Assembly (NCBI RefSeq): GCF_014206875.1
Contig: NZ_JACIJO010000001.1
Coordinates: forward strand, 868,001 to 932,000
DNA: 64,000 nucleotides
Reading direction: 5' to 3'
Source of the DNA: Algoriphagus iocasae
GTDB taxonomy: Bacteria; Bacteroidota; Bacteroidia; Cytophagales; Cyclobacteriaceae
Below are positions 56,921 through 64,000 of this stretch, one piece after another (positions within the stretch are counted from its first letter, which is position 1; each line of letters starts with the position of its first letter). The notes under the pieces are model-generated. The model searched no databases and was not told the origin of the DNA. It saw only the letters and a list, made by a program, of their open reading frames with translations. The position numbers and the translations under genes are program-made.

Positions 56921-57691
56921 TTAAGCTTTTGCTCTTTTCTTTTTTGTTGTTGGAGCTGGCTCCTCAATTTCGTCTTCAACACCTGCAAGGATTCTTCCGC
57001 AGTGCTCACAAACGATCAATTTTTTCTTTTCTCTGATATCAGCTTGTCTCTGTGGCGGAACAGTGTTGAAACATCCACCGCAAGCACCTCTTTTAACCAA
57101 AACTACAGCAAGACCATTTTTAGCATTTGCTCGGATTTTAGTGTAAGATTTGATCAATCTCTCTTCTACTTTTTTCAAAGCTTTCTCTCTGTCAGCATTT
57201 AATTTTGCTTCTTCAGATTCGCTTTCAGAAATGATAGTAGAAAGTTCGCTGTTTTTCTGATCCAGATCTTTCTGACGATCTTTCATCACTGCATTCAATT
57301 CGTCAAGATCTACTTTTTTCTGATCGATTCGAGTGGAAGCTTCTGCAATTTTCTTTTTTGAAACTTGAATTTCAAGATCTTGCAATTCCAATTCCTTGGT
57401 GATGGCATCATACTCACGGTTGTTTCGCACGTTCATCTGCTGCTCCTGATATTTCTTGATCAGTTTTTCAGAATCTTTGATGCTTTCCTTGAGTTGTTTG
57501 ATTTCCTCTTCGTATGCTTCAATCTCGCTTTGGAATTTCTCCAATCGGGTCTCGTAACCTGCGATCTCGTCTTCTAAATCTTGAACTTCCTCAGGAAGAG
57601 CGCCTCTTACTTTAATAAGTGCGTCAAGTCTTGAATCAATGAGTTGAAGGTTATGTATAGCCTCGAGCTTTTGTGCTACTGTACTTTCCAT
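56921..57691 (-). CDS. Coiled-coil protein with C4 zinc ribbon
   Basis: Protein of 256 residues: a coiled-coil hairpin from 1 to about 185 (EDEIAGYETRLEKFQSEIEA, DAITKELELQDLEIQVSKKK) and a C-terminal C4 zinc ribbon KRGACGGCFNTVPPQRQADIREKKKLIVCEHCGRILAG. The fold matches the CT398/CdsZ group, which in other bacteria binds secretion or sigma-54 machinery, or acts in RNA transactions. A Lys/Arg tail follows. Three bases separate it from the Nif3-like gene upstream, so they are paired in one operon, a conserved pairing in many bacteria. Confidence 0.9.
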   Translation of the reverse strand: MESTVAQKLEAIHNLQLIDSRLDALIKVRGALPEEVQDLEDEIAGYETRLEKFQSEIEAYEEEIKQLKESIKDSEKLIKKYQEQQMNVRNNREYDAITKELELQDLEIQVSKKKIAEASTRIDQKKVDLDELNAVMKDRQKDLDQKNSELSTIISESESEEAKLNADREKALKKVEERLIKSYTKIRANAKNGLAVVLVKRGACGGCFNTVPPQRQADIREKKKLIVCEHCGRILAGVEDEIEEPAPTTKKKRAKA

Positions 57692-57694
57692 GTA

Positions 57695-58795
57695 CTATCG
57701 GTAGGATGTGGGATTTGTAACTACTTTCGTCAAATAGAGTGCAATATTAGGAAAATTTTGTGACAATAGCTCTCCAAGTAATTCTTTTGTGAAAATTTCA
57801 CTCTCATAATGCCCAATATCGCAGAGAATTAACCTGCCTTCTGTATCGAAAAACTCGTGGTATTTCACGTCTGAGGTAATAAATACGTCCGCTTTAGCTC
57901 TTTTTGCATCATTTAACAAGAAAATTCCTGCACCACCACAAACTGCAACTTTTTTAATTTTTCTCTCCAGGATAGCCGTATGCTTGATCACCTTCAGTTC
58001 CATTTTGTCTTTTAAGTAATCCAGAAAATCAGTAGGATCCATTTCTTCATGGAGTTCTCCAATCATTCCAGCACCTACTTCTTGGTTTTCATTTTCTAGG
58101 CTAGATACATAATATGCAACTTCCTCATAGGGATGAGAATTTTTTAAAGTACTTAGAACCTTGCCCAATAAATGATTAGAAACGAGAACTTCGGCTTTCA
58201 CTTCTTCTAAAGATTCCGGTTTTCCCTTTTCACCAATAGCTGGGTTTGCATTTTGGGATGGTGTAAATGTCCCGGTCCCGGTGCTTTGAAATGAGCAATC
58301 TGAATATTCACCGATTTTCCCTGCACCTGCTTTAAAAATGGCAGAAAGAACTTGATTCTTATCTTTCGTGGGAACGAAAAATTCCAGCTTGCTTAACAGT
58401 TGTTTTTTTGGCTGTAAAATCTTGGTATTCTGCAGGTTCAGTCTGTTCGAGATCCTTTTATTTACCCCGTTTGCAACATGGTCCAGGTTTGTGTGTATCG
58501 CAAAAATGGCAATGTCATTTTTAATCGCCTTTATGACTGTTCGTTCGACATAATTTCTGCCAGTAAAACTTTTCAGCCCTCTAAAAACAATGGGATGATG
58601 AGCCACAATTAAATTTGCTCCAAGGGAAATTGCCTCATCTACGACTTCTTCGGTGCAATCCAGTGTGCAAACCACTCCTGTAAGCGCAGCATTTCGATCA
58701 CCTGTGATCAAAGTAGCATTATCATAAGATTCCTGATAAGCGGGTGGCGCAAACGATTCAAGCCATGAAATCAGTTCTCCGATCTTGTATCCCAT
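57695..58795 (-). CDS. Nif3-like dinuclear-metal protein
   Basis: NIF3/YqfO-family protein of 366 residues that forms hexamers with a two-metal centre. Ligand segments: LIVAHHPIVFRGLKSFTGRNYVERTVIKAIKNDIAIFAIHTNLDH and, at the end, ADVFITSDVKYHEFFDTEG and LILCDIGHYESE. Residues 125-250 are the PII-like insert found in longer members (LEFFVPTKDKNQVLSAIFKAGAGKIGEYSDCSF). Suggested GTP cyclohydrolase-like or other role; real function unknown. Upstream gene of the zinc-ribbon protein. Confidence 0.93.
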   Translation of the reverse strand: MGYKIGELISWLESFAPPAYQESYDNATLITGDRNAALTGVVCTLDCTEEVVDEAISLGANLIVAHHPIVFRGLKSFTGRNYVERTVIKAIKNDIAIFAIHTNLDHVANGVNKRISNRLNLQNTKILQPKKQLLSKLEFFVPTKDKNQVLSAIFKAGAGKIGEYSDCSFQSTGTGTFTPSQNANPAIGEKGKPESLEEVKAEVLVSNHLLGKVLSTLKNSHPYEEVAYYVSSLENENQEVGAGMIGELHEEMDPTDFLDYLKDKMELKVIKHTAILERKIKKVAVCGGAGIFLLNDAKRAKADVFITSDVKYHEFFDTEGRLILCDIGHYESEIFTKELLGELLSQNFPNIALYLTKVVTNPTSYR

Positions 58796-58815
58796 ATTTT
58801 TTTAGTTTCTTTGAT

Positions 58816-58823
58816 CAAAAATA
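58816..58823 (-). promoter_or_regulatory. Candidate -7 element of the Nif3-zinc-ribbon unit
   Basis: Reverse-strand TATTTTTG matches TAnnTTTG, 21 bases before the Nif3-like start. No -33 box at standard spacing is clear. Confidence 0.45.
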
Positions 58824-58836
58824 GTAATTCTAAGGA

Positions 58837-59877
58837 ATGCGACCTTACGCTTTTTTGCTTTATCCATTTGCAGTGCTATATGATTTGATCACCAGAATCA
58901 GAAATAAATTTTTTGATTGGGGTTGGTTAAAGACGACTAAATCAACGATCAAAAGTATTTTGATTGGAAATCTGAGTGTGGGTGGAACTGGAAAGACCCC
59001 GATGGTGGAATATTTGGTGAGGATGCTAAAATCAAGGCAAAAGATTGCAACCCTTAGTCGGGGTTATGGCAGGAGCACAAAAGGATTTTTGAAAGCTGGA
59101 GAGGGTGTTTCACCCTCTGAAATAGGGGATGAACCTTTCCAGATTTTTGAGAAATTCGGAGAAGAAATAGCTGTTTTTGTTGGGGAAAATCGGGTGGAAG
59201 CTCTTAAAAATATTAGTTCTAATTTTCCTGAAAATGATTTAGTAATACTCGATGATGCATTCCAGCATCGCTATGTGAAAGCTGATCTGAATATTCTTCT
59301 GACAACTTTTAAAAACCCGTTTTGCAGTGATTATTTGCTTCCGGCTGGACGATTGAGAGAGAGTAGGTCTGGCGCAAAAAGAGCTGACCTAATTGTCGTG
59401 ACTAAGAGCCCAAAAACCTTGAAAGAAGCGGATAAAAAAGAGTTGAAATCTCAACTGAAAACCTATAATTCTTCAGCTCCGATTTTATTTAGTTCGATAG
59501 GATACGGAGTTCCTTATTACTTGGGATTTGAACACAACTTTTCCAAAAATGTGATTTTGTTAAGTGGGATTGCAAATGATTCTCAATTAAAAGAATTTGT
59601 CTCCGAAAAGTATGAGTTGCTGGAGACGTTAACGTATCCAGATCATCATGACTATGACAAGTCGGATTTTGAAAAGATCAAGGAGGTCTTCACTCAACAT
59701 TTACCGTCCAAGCCCGTTATTCTAACCACAGAAAAAGATGCAGTAAAAGTTAAATCTTCTTGCCCGGAAGGTTTTCTAAGAGAAATTCCGATTTTTGTCC
59801 TGCCAATTCAGGTAGTTTTCTCTCCTGAAGATGAGCAAATCATAGAAAGCATTATCGATCAGGTAATACTTCAATAA
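58837..59877 (+). CDS. lpxK: Tetraacyldisaccharide 4'-kinase
   Basis: Lipid A kinase of 346 residues, inner membrane-bound, phosphorylating the 4' position of the tetraacyldisaccharide. N-terminal membrane helix LLYPFAVLYDLITRIRNK; Walker A GNLSVGGTGKTPMVEYLVR; LSRGYGRSTKGF; GDEPFQIFEKFGE; Walker B LVILDDAFQHRYVKADLNILL; LLPAGRLRESRSGAKRADLIVVTKSP. It confirms a Gram-negative envelope with lipid A. Followed after 11 bases by the porin gene. Confidence 0.96.
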   Translation: MRPYAFLLYPFAVLYDLITRIRNKFFDWGWLKTTKSTIKSILIGNLSVGGTGKTPMVEYLVRMLKSRQKIATLSRGYGRSTKGFLKAGEGVSPSEIGDEPFQIFEKFGEEIAVFVGENRVEALKNISSNFPENDLVILDDAFQHRYVKADLNILLTTFKNPFCSDYLLPAGRLRESRSGAKRADLIVVTKSPKTLKEADKKELKSQLKTYNSSAPILFSSIGYGVPYYLGFEHNFSKNVILLSGIANDSQLKEFVSEKYELLETLTYPDHHDYDKSDFEKIKEVFTQHLPSKPVILTTEKDAVKVKSSCPEGFLREIPIFVLPIQVVFSPEDEQIIESIIDQVILQ

Positions 59878-59888
59878 ACGTAGATTAG

Positions 59889-61829
59889 GTGAGAATAAAG
59901 ATTTTCGGTTTACTTATTATTTTGACAATGGGACTGTCCACAGGACTGATGGCTCAGCGTCCCGTTACCACCAATCCAAATCAACAGAGAAATCAGCAAC
60001 TCGGTACCAGAGAAGATCCTGAAGAGGAGCAAGAAGTGGACGGTAGAAGACCATTGCTAGATGATAGTACCAAACAGGTTTTTGGACCTAAAACAAGTCT
60101 TTATTTTTTCGAAAAGGATATCAAAAGAAATAACCTCATTTTATATCCTCAGGATACTTCTTTGACCAATTTTCATAATTATGATCCTGTTGCAAAAAGT
60201 GGTTGGAAGTACCAGGATTTAGGAAATATAGGAAGTGCAGCTAAGCCAGTTTTTTATCAAATCCCAGACTTAATCGGGACAAGATCCGGCTATTCGGCTT
60301 ATGATATTTATTACCACGCACCAGAAAACAATAAATATTTCGACACGAAATCTCCATTTACAGAGATGTCAGCATTTTTTGGGGGTGGCAATAGAAATAT
60401 GTTGGACATTGCTTTTGCCAGAAATATCAATCCACGCTGGAATGTCGGATTTGACTTTCATACCATCAAGTCTAGAAAGACTCTGAATCCTACAGCAAGA
60501 GATGACAATATGGTCGAACAGACTTCTTATTCTCTTCATACCAACTATCGCACAGAAAACGGGAAATATTGGTTTTTGGGGAATTTCTCAAGGATGCGTC
60601 ACCGAGTGAATGAAATAGGAGGGATTATTCCTCCGGAAGTGGATAGTACATCTGTTTATTTTACCTACGAAGATGCCAAAGTTTGGCTCCGAAATACTCA
60701 AGCAAGGGATTTACGCCAGGATTACCATTTTTATCATGAATTCAAGATTGAAGACGGGCTGCAGTTGTATCATGTTTTTGATAAGAAAAGTCAGGATATG
60801 ACTTTTGAATCCAATTTGACTACTACAGATTCTTTGTATTTCCCTCCGACAAGATATAATCAACCTGACACGACGAGAAACTTTAATGAGTTTTCAGAAT
60901 GGAGAAATGAGGTAGGTCTTAAAGGGACTTTTGGCAAGTTTTTTTACAATGCCTACGCCAAATTCAGGGCTGGGAGAATGAAGAATAAATTCTTCGAAAA
61001 TGATGACAAATTCAATGAGGTATACATCGGTGGCCAATTAGTAGGGAAGATTTCTGAGCAATGGTCATTGACAGCTGATGGGGAATATTTGCTTCCTGGA
61101 GCTTATCGTTTACATGGAGTTTTTGTCTCTCCATGGCTTGAGTTGGAGTATACCAAAGCTTTGTATAAACCGACTTCCGTTCAGCAGATTTATATGGGAA
61201 ATCATTACCAATGGGATAATGATTTTAACAATACCGGAGTGGATCAGATCAAAGGAAAATTGATTGTAAACTTTGATAAAATCAGGCTGAGACCAAATTT
61301 GACTATCAATCGAATTAACAATTATATCTATTTCAACGAGGATAGAATTGCGACTCAAAACGATGGAGAGGCATTTATGCTGATGCCAGGATTGATAGCA
61401 AATTTCCAGATTGGGAGAAAGTTCCGATGGGATAATGAGGTCATTTTTACGCAAGTCACTGGGGCGGGAGGAGATGCTTTTCGTATCCCAAAATTCTATG
61501 CAAACAGTAAATTTTATTTTGACTCTCCGGCCTTCAATGAGAATGTCTATATCCAATTTGGTGTAGATGTTAGGTTTAAGTCTGACTATTTTGCAGATGC
61601 TTATTTTGCTTCAACTCAGCAATTCTATCTTCAGAATTCATTCAATATTTATGCATATCCCGTAGCGGATGTTTTCCTTGATTTTAGAATTAACAGGACG
61701 AGAGTTTTACTGAAATACAATCACCTAAACAGTGGAATGATGAAACAGGAAGGCTATTTTGTGACTCCTGATTACACTGGTTATAAGTCTTTTATTGACT
61801 TGGGGATTACCTGGTATTTATTTGATTAA
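59889..61829 (+). CDS. Putative outer-membrane porin (PF14121)
   Basis: Outer-membrane beta-barrel of 646 residues. The start is GTG; the signal peptide is RIKIFGLLIILTMGLSTGLMAQ. The first 60 mature residues are a proline/glutamate-rich linker (QQRNQQLGTREDPEEEQEVDG). Barrel strands alternate aromatic residues, and the protein ends with KSFIDLGITWYLFD (C-terminal aromatic, as expected for BamA recognition). It matches the Bacteroidota putative porin family. Co-transcribed with lpxK by spacing. Confidence 0.87.
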   Translation: MRIKIFGLLIILTMGLSTGLMAQRPVTTNPNQQRNQQLGTREDPEEEQEVDGRRPLLDDSTKQVFGPKTSLYFFEKDIKRNNLILYPQDTSLTNFHNYDPVAKSGWKYQDLGNIGSAAKPVFYQIPDLIGTRSGYSAYDIYYHAPENNKYFDTKSPFTEMSAFFGGGNRNMLDIAFARNINPRWNVGFDFHTIKSRKTLNPTARDDNMVEQTSYSLHTNYRTENGKYWFLGNFSRMRHRVNEIGGIIPPEVDSTSVYFTYEDAKVWLRNTQARDLRQDYHFYHEFKIEDGLQLYHVFDKKSQDMTFESNLTTTDSLYFPPTRYNQPDTTRNFNEFSEWRNEVGLKGTFGKFFYNAYAKFRAGRMKNKFFENDDKFNEVYIGGQLVGKISEQWSLTADGEYLLPGAYRLHGVFVSPWLELEYTKALYKPTSVQQIYMGNHYQWDNDFNNTGVDQIKGKLIVNFDKIRLRPNLTINRINNYIYFNEDRIATQNDGEAFMLMPGLIANFQIGRKFRWDNEVIFTQVTGAGGDAFRIPKFYANSKFYFDSPAFNENVYIQFGVDVRFKSDYFADAYFASTQQFYLQNSFNIYAYPVADVFLDFRINRTRVLLKYNHLNSGMMKQEGYFVTPDYTGYKSFIDLGITWYLFD

Positions 61830-61830
61830 T

Positions 61831-62442
61831 ATGAATTGGGAAGAAAGCACCAGACAGAAAATGCTTCATCTGAAGTTGCCTACAGATCCAAGATGGGTGA
61901 ATATTGCAGAGATGCAGATCGAGGATATTTTGACAGATCATGCTTACTGTGAACAAAAAGCTGCATCGTCTTGCATCAGTTTGATTTTGAGATTTTTTGA
62001 TTTACCTGAATTGGTAGATACTCTGACGCCAATCGTGTCTGAAGAATGGGGACATTTCGAACGTGTTTTGGAACAGATTCGGAAAAGGGAATTGAGGTTT
62101 GGAGAGCCAAGAAAAGACGAGTACGTGACTAGGCTTCAAGGTTTTGTGAAAAAAGGAGGGAACCGATGGCAGCAACTGACAGAGATCCTGCTTTTAAATG
62201 CCTTGATCGAAGCAAGAAGCTGCGAGCGATTTAAACTTTTGTCTAAGAATATTCAGGATAAGGAACTTCAGAGCTTTTATTATGAATTGATGATTTCTGA
62301 AGCGGGTCATTATGTCACTTTTATTGAACTGGCTAGAAAATACCAGGATCCAGAAAAAGTCAATTCGAGGTGGCAGGAATGGTTGGTATTTGAGGCGGAA
62401 GTCTTGCAGGAAATTGGCCTTCGAGGAGACAGAATGCATTAG
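61831..62442 (+). CDS. miaE: tRNA-(ms2io6A)-hydroxylase
   Basis: Ferritin-like di-iron monooxygenase of 203 residues that hydroxylates 2-methylthio-N6-isopentenyl-adenosine at position 37 of tRNA. The ATG at 61831 is chosen (NWEESTRQKMLHLKLPTDPRWVNIA); the frame to 61795 lies inside the porin gene. Di-iron ligands: DHAYCEQKAASSCISLILRF, VSEEWGHFERVLEQI (ExxH), EARSCERFKLLSKN and ISEAGHYVTFIELA (ExxH). One base lies between the porin stop and the ATG. Confidence 0.95.
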   Translation: MNWEESTRQKMLHLKLPTDPRWVNIAEMQIEDILTDHAYCEQKAASSCISLILRFFDLPELVDTLTPIVSEEWGHFERVLEQIRKRELRFGEPRKDEYVTRLQGFVKKGGNRWQQLTEILLLNALIEARSCERFKLLSKNIQDKELQSFYYELMISEAGHYVTFIELARKYQDPEKVNSRWQEWLVFEAEVLQEIGLRGDRMH

Positions 62443-62444
62443 AG

Positions 62445-62660
62445 ATGGATATTGAAATAATCGAAATAGCGCCGATTAAATTATCTGGAATTCTAATTCG
62501 TTTTCAATCTGTTATACAGGGATTTTATTAAAAATGGCTTCCAAAGTCAGGATTTGAGTTTGACAAAAGACCGCATTTTGAAACCTTTGATGAATCCTAC
62601 GATCCTTTCCCTGAGAGTTCCGTAGAAAAAAATTGGATACCAATAACACAAAAGAAGTAA
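62445..62660 (+). pseudogene. Broken GyrI-like (AraC effector-binding) protein gene
   Basis: Two pieces of one family in the same frame, joined by an in-frame TAA at 62529-62531. Piece 1 (28 codons) reads MDIEIIEIAPIKLSGILIRF and more, like the N terminus of GyrI-like proteins. Piece 2 (42 codons) reads KWLPKSGFEFDKRPHFETFD, then SYDPFPESSVEKNWIPIT, like the C terminus. A family member has about 155 residues; some 80 central residues are missing. So an internal deletion has occurred, with the stop at its junction. No start for an intact product. Two bases after the miaE stop. Confidence 0.8.
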
Positions 62661-62778
62661 AACCAATAAAATGGATAGGTTAAATATTGATAAGGAATTA
62701 ACTATTTGAAAGTTTATTGCTATACTTAAAATTGATTTTTAAAGAATATTAAAAAACCTGTTCCAATTCGGACGATTT

Positions 62779-64000
62779 ATGAATTTGATCGAAAATATAC
62801 GAGAGGCTCTCAACTCTGTAAAAGTAAACTTACTTCGAACTGTTTTGACAGGGGCGATTATCGCCATTGGAATCTCCTCTTTGGTGGGAATGCTTACAGC
62901 TATCGACGGGATTAAAACCCAGATTGCAGATAGTTTTTCAGGATTAGGTGCCAATTCATTTGATATCCGAAATAAGGGGTACTCAGGTGGTAGAGCCATC
63001 CAGCAAGGTGTTACCGAAAAGACCTATCCAAAAATTACATTTCGTGAGACTCAGACATTTAAGACAGAATATAGCTCTATCGGAGCAGCTACTGTTTATA
63101 CACGAGTAGCAGGTGCTGCAGAATTGAAAAGAGGTTCCAAAAAAACTGACCCAAATACAAGAATTACTGGGGCTGATGAAAACTATGCGAATATTAAGGC
63201 AATGAAAATCGAGAATGGAAGAAATTTCAGTAATCTCGAAGTTCAGCAAGGAAATAATGTTTGTGTGGTGGGAACTGAAATAGTTTCGACCCTTTTTGAG
63301 CCAAACGAAGATCCAATTAATAAGAAAATCACTGTATTTGGTAGACCTTATGTGATTGTTGGAGTTTTGGAAAAGCAGGGTGGAGTAGGTCAAGATCAAG
63401 GTGCTGATCGACAGGTGATTATTCCGATAGAGAACGCCAGTAGGCTGGATAGAACAGGTAATTTTAATTACAATATCACCGCATTGAGTTCTGATGGTAC
63501 TAAAATAGAATATGACATGGGGCAGGCGACTGAGATTATGAGAAAAATCCGTCAAGACCGTGTTACAAAAGAAGATTCATTTGATTTGACAAAAAGCCAA
63601 TCCGTAGCAGAAAGTCTTGAGGAAGTAGCAGGTTATTTAAGAATGGGAGGTTTTGGAATCGGGTTTATTACCCTATTGGGAGCTTCCATTGGTTTAATGA
63701 ATATCATGCTGGTATCGGTGACTGAAAGAACACGTGAAATTGGAATCAGAAAAGCATTGGGAGCTACTCCTTTGAGAATCCGTCAGCAATTCCTCCTTGA
63801 GGCAATTATGATCTGCGTTTTAGGTGGATTAATGGGAGTAATATTAGGGATCGCGATAGGCAACCTGATTTCTTTGGTCATTGGTGTTGGAGGATTTTTG
63901 ATTCCTTGGTTATGGATGTTTGTGGCATTTTTGATCTGTATTATTGTTGGGCTTCTTTCAGGATATTTTCCAGCTTTCAAAGCCAGTAAAATGGATCCAA
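62779..64000 (+). CDS. MacB/FtsX-type ABC transporter permease, N-terminal part (cut by window end)
   Basis: Permease with 407 complete codons seen. N-terminal helix LRTVLTGAIIAIGISSLVGMLTAIDGIK with a MacB_PCD periplasmic domain (about 40-270; DSFSGLGANSFDIRNKGYSGG, NVCVVGTEIVSTLFEP, RPYVIVGVLEKQGG). Then the FtsX domain: IGFITLLGASIGLMNIMLVSVTERTREIGIRKALGATPLRIRQQFLLEAIMICVLGG. The frame is open at base 64000, so the last residues lie outside. The ATG at 62779 begins NLIENIREALNSVKVNLL. Likely exports lipoprotein, peptide or macrolide with a separate ATPase; substrate unknown. Confidence 0.93.
   Translation, partial: MNLIENIREALNSVKVNLLRTVLTGAIIAIGISSLVGMLTAIDGIKTQIADSFSGLGANSFDIRNKGYSGGRAIQQGVTEKTYPKITFRETQTFKTEYSSIGAATVYTRVAGAAELKRGSKKTDPNTRITGADENYANIKAMKIENGRNFSNLEVQQGNNVCVVGTEIVSTLFEPNEDPINKKITVFGRPYVIVGVLEKQGGVGQDQGADRQVIIPIENASRLDRTGNFNYNITALSSDGTKIEYDMGQATEIMRKIRQDRVTKEDSFDLTKSQSVAESLEEVAGYLRMGGFGIGFITLLGASIGLMNIMLVSVTERTREIGIRKALGATPLRIRQQFLLEAIMICVLGGLMGVILGIAIGNLISLVIGVGGFLIPWLWMFVAFLICIIVGLLSGYFPAFKASKMDP

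Noticed and set aside
62983..63555. Minus-strand ORF of 190 residues opposite the permease
   Set aside because: The plus strand encodes a clear MacB periplasmic domain in one frame to the window end; the antisense frame has no recognised feature.

Overview
The window reads as a stretch of chromosome from a marine or freshwater member of the Bacteroidota, most likely order Cytophagales, close to Algoriphagus or other Cyclobacteriaceae. The reasons are moderate to low GC by eye, promoter -7 elements of the TAnnTTTG type, Bacteroidota-specific families (DUF6265, 6-bladed beta-propeller lipoprotein, the putative porin family PF14121, DUF4136), a menaquinone pathway, sulfatases with a polysaccharide lyase, and a periplasmic or outer-membrane export pattern. 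No rRNA, tRNA, intact insertion sequence, prophage or CRISPR array was seen.

Layout. 1-3.8 kb: end of a cell-wall amidase, a methylcrotonyl-CoA carboxylase-like beta subunit, a SirB1-type protein and a redoxin. 3.8-8 kb: a phosphopantetheinyl transferase (minus strand) diverging from a tight operon of WD40 protein, DivIVA-like protein, FolB, ChaN-like protein and DUF4268. 8-12.4 kb: small envelope and housekeeping genes, including an A-type Fe-S carrier that lacks its C-terminal cysteines, and dtd. 12.4-26 kb: a metabolic region with two sulfatases, a ModF-like twin ATPase with a degenerate first half, an alginate-lyase/beta-helix fusion, a Tat-exported PLP enzyme, a zinc alcohol dehydrogenase, MarC, MazG and a cytoplasmic alpha-amylase; no SusC/SusD pair is present, so this is not a classical polysaccharide utilisation locus. 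26-32 kb: comB, gcvT, canonical iscA, methylmalonyl-CoA epimerase, thiL and rlmD.

32-38.6 kb is the most accessory-looking part: an SDR enzyme directly abutting a 1297-residue DUF4011-type superfamily 1 helicase, followed by a complete hipBA toxin-antitoxin pair with four evenly placed operator-like sites. 38.6-43.3 kb holds YdcF, a 392-base palindrome-rich gap, a small secreted protein and a large FAD/Fe-S oxidoreductase. 43.3-51.5 kb is a complete histidine utilisation operon (hutH-hutI-hutU-hutG, then a lipoprotein) divergent from a LysR regulator, with a strong palindrome between the two promoters. 51.5-55.8 kb holds a membrane-linked XRE regulator and the menaquinone genes (PaaI/MenI-like thioesterase, isochorismate synthase, menD). 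55.8-64 kb holds a phosphatase, a coiled-coil zinc-ribbon protein with a Nif3-like partner, lpxK, a porin, miaE, a broken GyrI-like gene and the start of a MacB/FtsX-type permease cut by the window end.

I found no clear undescribed multi-gene system. The best candidates for a closer look are the helicase plus hipBA block, the lyase fusion, the LysR/hut control region, the degenerate A-type carrier and the WD40-DivIVA operon.
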